From positions 7,440,001 to 7,504,000 of the forward strand of contig JANTQA010000023.1 in NCBI GenBank assembly GCA_027625915.1: a DNA stretch of 64,000 nucleotides, written 5' to 3'. The DNA is from Anaeramoeba flamelloides. Its lineage: Eukaryota; Metamonada; Anaeramoebidae. The position numbers were made by a program, and so were the translations under genes. The notes under the pieces are model-generated. The model was not told where the DNA came from. It worked only from the letters and a program-made list of their open reading frames with translations, and did no database searches. Within the stretch, counting starts at the first letter, position 1. Each line of letters begins with the position of its first letter. Below are positions 63,226-64,000 of this stretch, one piece after another.

Positions 63226-64000
63226 AAAATCTTATTGATTTCGAAAAAAAAAGAAAATTACGTAAATTAAACTTGAAAAATATAATTTTTTATTTCAACA
63301 AAGAACAATTCAAATCTTTTTTATTTCATTTTCTTTAACAAAAAAATCTGAGAAAAAAAAATAAAATCATTAAATTAAATATTTTCCGTAAATTCTTTTA
63401 TAAAACTTGGAAAATTCAACTTATAATCGAAAGAAATACCTTTTAATTTGATTATTTTTAATTAAAAATTAAGAACATGATCTTAATTGAGTCCAGTGAG
63501 TTAATAATAGCACAAAAATTAAATGCATCAATATGATTAACTATTCTTTCTCAATTTTTAAAAGGATTTCAAATAAATAAAACAAAAAAAATATATTAAT
63601 TCTAAGTAAAAAAAATAGATAAACTCAAATAATTAATTTGAATTCTGACTTTATTTCCTTATTCATGCTCTGAATATTTGAAAAATAATAGTATCTGTTT
63701 TCTTATATTTCAAGAAAGTTTAACAAATATTTGTAAATAAAATAAAATAAGAAACATTTTTTCCAGAGCTTCAAGAATCCAATATTTGATTTATTTTTTT
63801 TTATTTTTATAATAAGATCAAAGTGTCAAGATTTTTTGTTTCATAAAACCCACAAAAGAATTTAAGTGAGATTACAAAAATATAAAAAGGTTTTGAAATT
63901 TTTTCTTATTATATGCTAAATCCAATAATCCAATCCAAAAAAAGATCAGATCTTTTGAAAAAAAAAATTAATAGGGGGAAATGAACCAAAATATTTTTCA
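63226..64000. other. AT-rich, nothing recognised
   Basis: No reading frame, repeat or structural signal noted to the end of the window. Bases 62438-62740, upstream of the RCC1-BTB start, are likewise AT-rich and probably hold its promoter. Confidence 0.6.

Overview
The window is strongly AT-rich nuclear DNA from a protist-like eukaryote. The signs are spliced genes with GT..AG introns, long A, T, AAT and GT runs, asparagine- and lysine-rich low-complexity proteins, and standard eukaryotic complexes (RNA exosome, SAGA, COP9 signalosome). TAA and TGA both serve as stops. The RCC1-repeat plus tandem-BTB protein, the poly-Asn tracts and the base composition remind me of Anaeramoeba (Metamonada). 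That placement is inference from memory, not a match I could run.

Layout: 4.2-12.2 kb, plus strand, holds a probable histone-fold protein followed 65 bases later by DIS3/RRP44, whose two exons are split by a 3.9 kb intron. 14.6-20.9 kb is a single-exon protein of about 2,093 residues with some 30 GW/WG repeat modules, a candidate Argonaute-hook platform. 24.1-27.7 kb is a long coiled-coil protein followed by a (GT)64 microsatellite. 27.9-41.6 kb is gene-poor and full of small DNA-transposon derivatives (MITEs), with two short gene candidates. 41.7 kb has a lysine-rich orphan gene. 46-50 kb holds a tiny two-exon gene recognised as the COP9 subunit CSNAP/COPS9, with weaker candidates around it. 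51.2-54.9 kb (minus) is SGF29, split by a 2.9 kb intron. 57.4-62.4 kb (minus) is the RCC1-BTB protein, split by a 3.2 kb intron. A 5'-truncated LINE with a 16-bp target duplication lies just upstream of it.

Three genes show the same architecture: two exons joined cleanly in the middle of a conserved domain by a 2.9-3.9 kb intron. Two of these introns are filled by nested TA-flanked elements. Comparing copies gives an insertion order: a 706-bp element is hit by a roughly 0.5 kb element or by a 521-bp MITE; the 0.5 kb family is in turn hit by elements ending in TAAACCCC; one of those carries a reversed copy of its own kind. Cores measured after removing the insertions agree between copies (about 705/707 bp and 484/494 bp).

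The genes are not an operon or defence system. They are ordinary housekeeping genes (RNA decay, chromatin reading, proteostasis control) plus lineage-specific repeat proteins. The most unusual gene is the GW-repeat protein. All splice models are read from the sequence and homology by eye.
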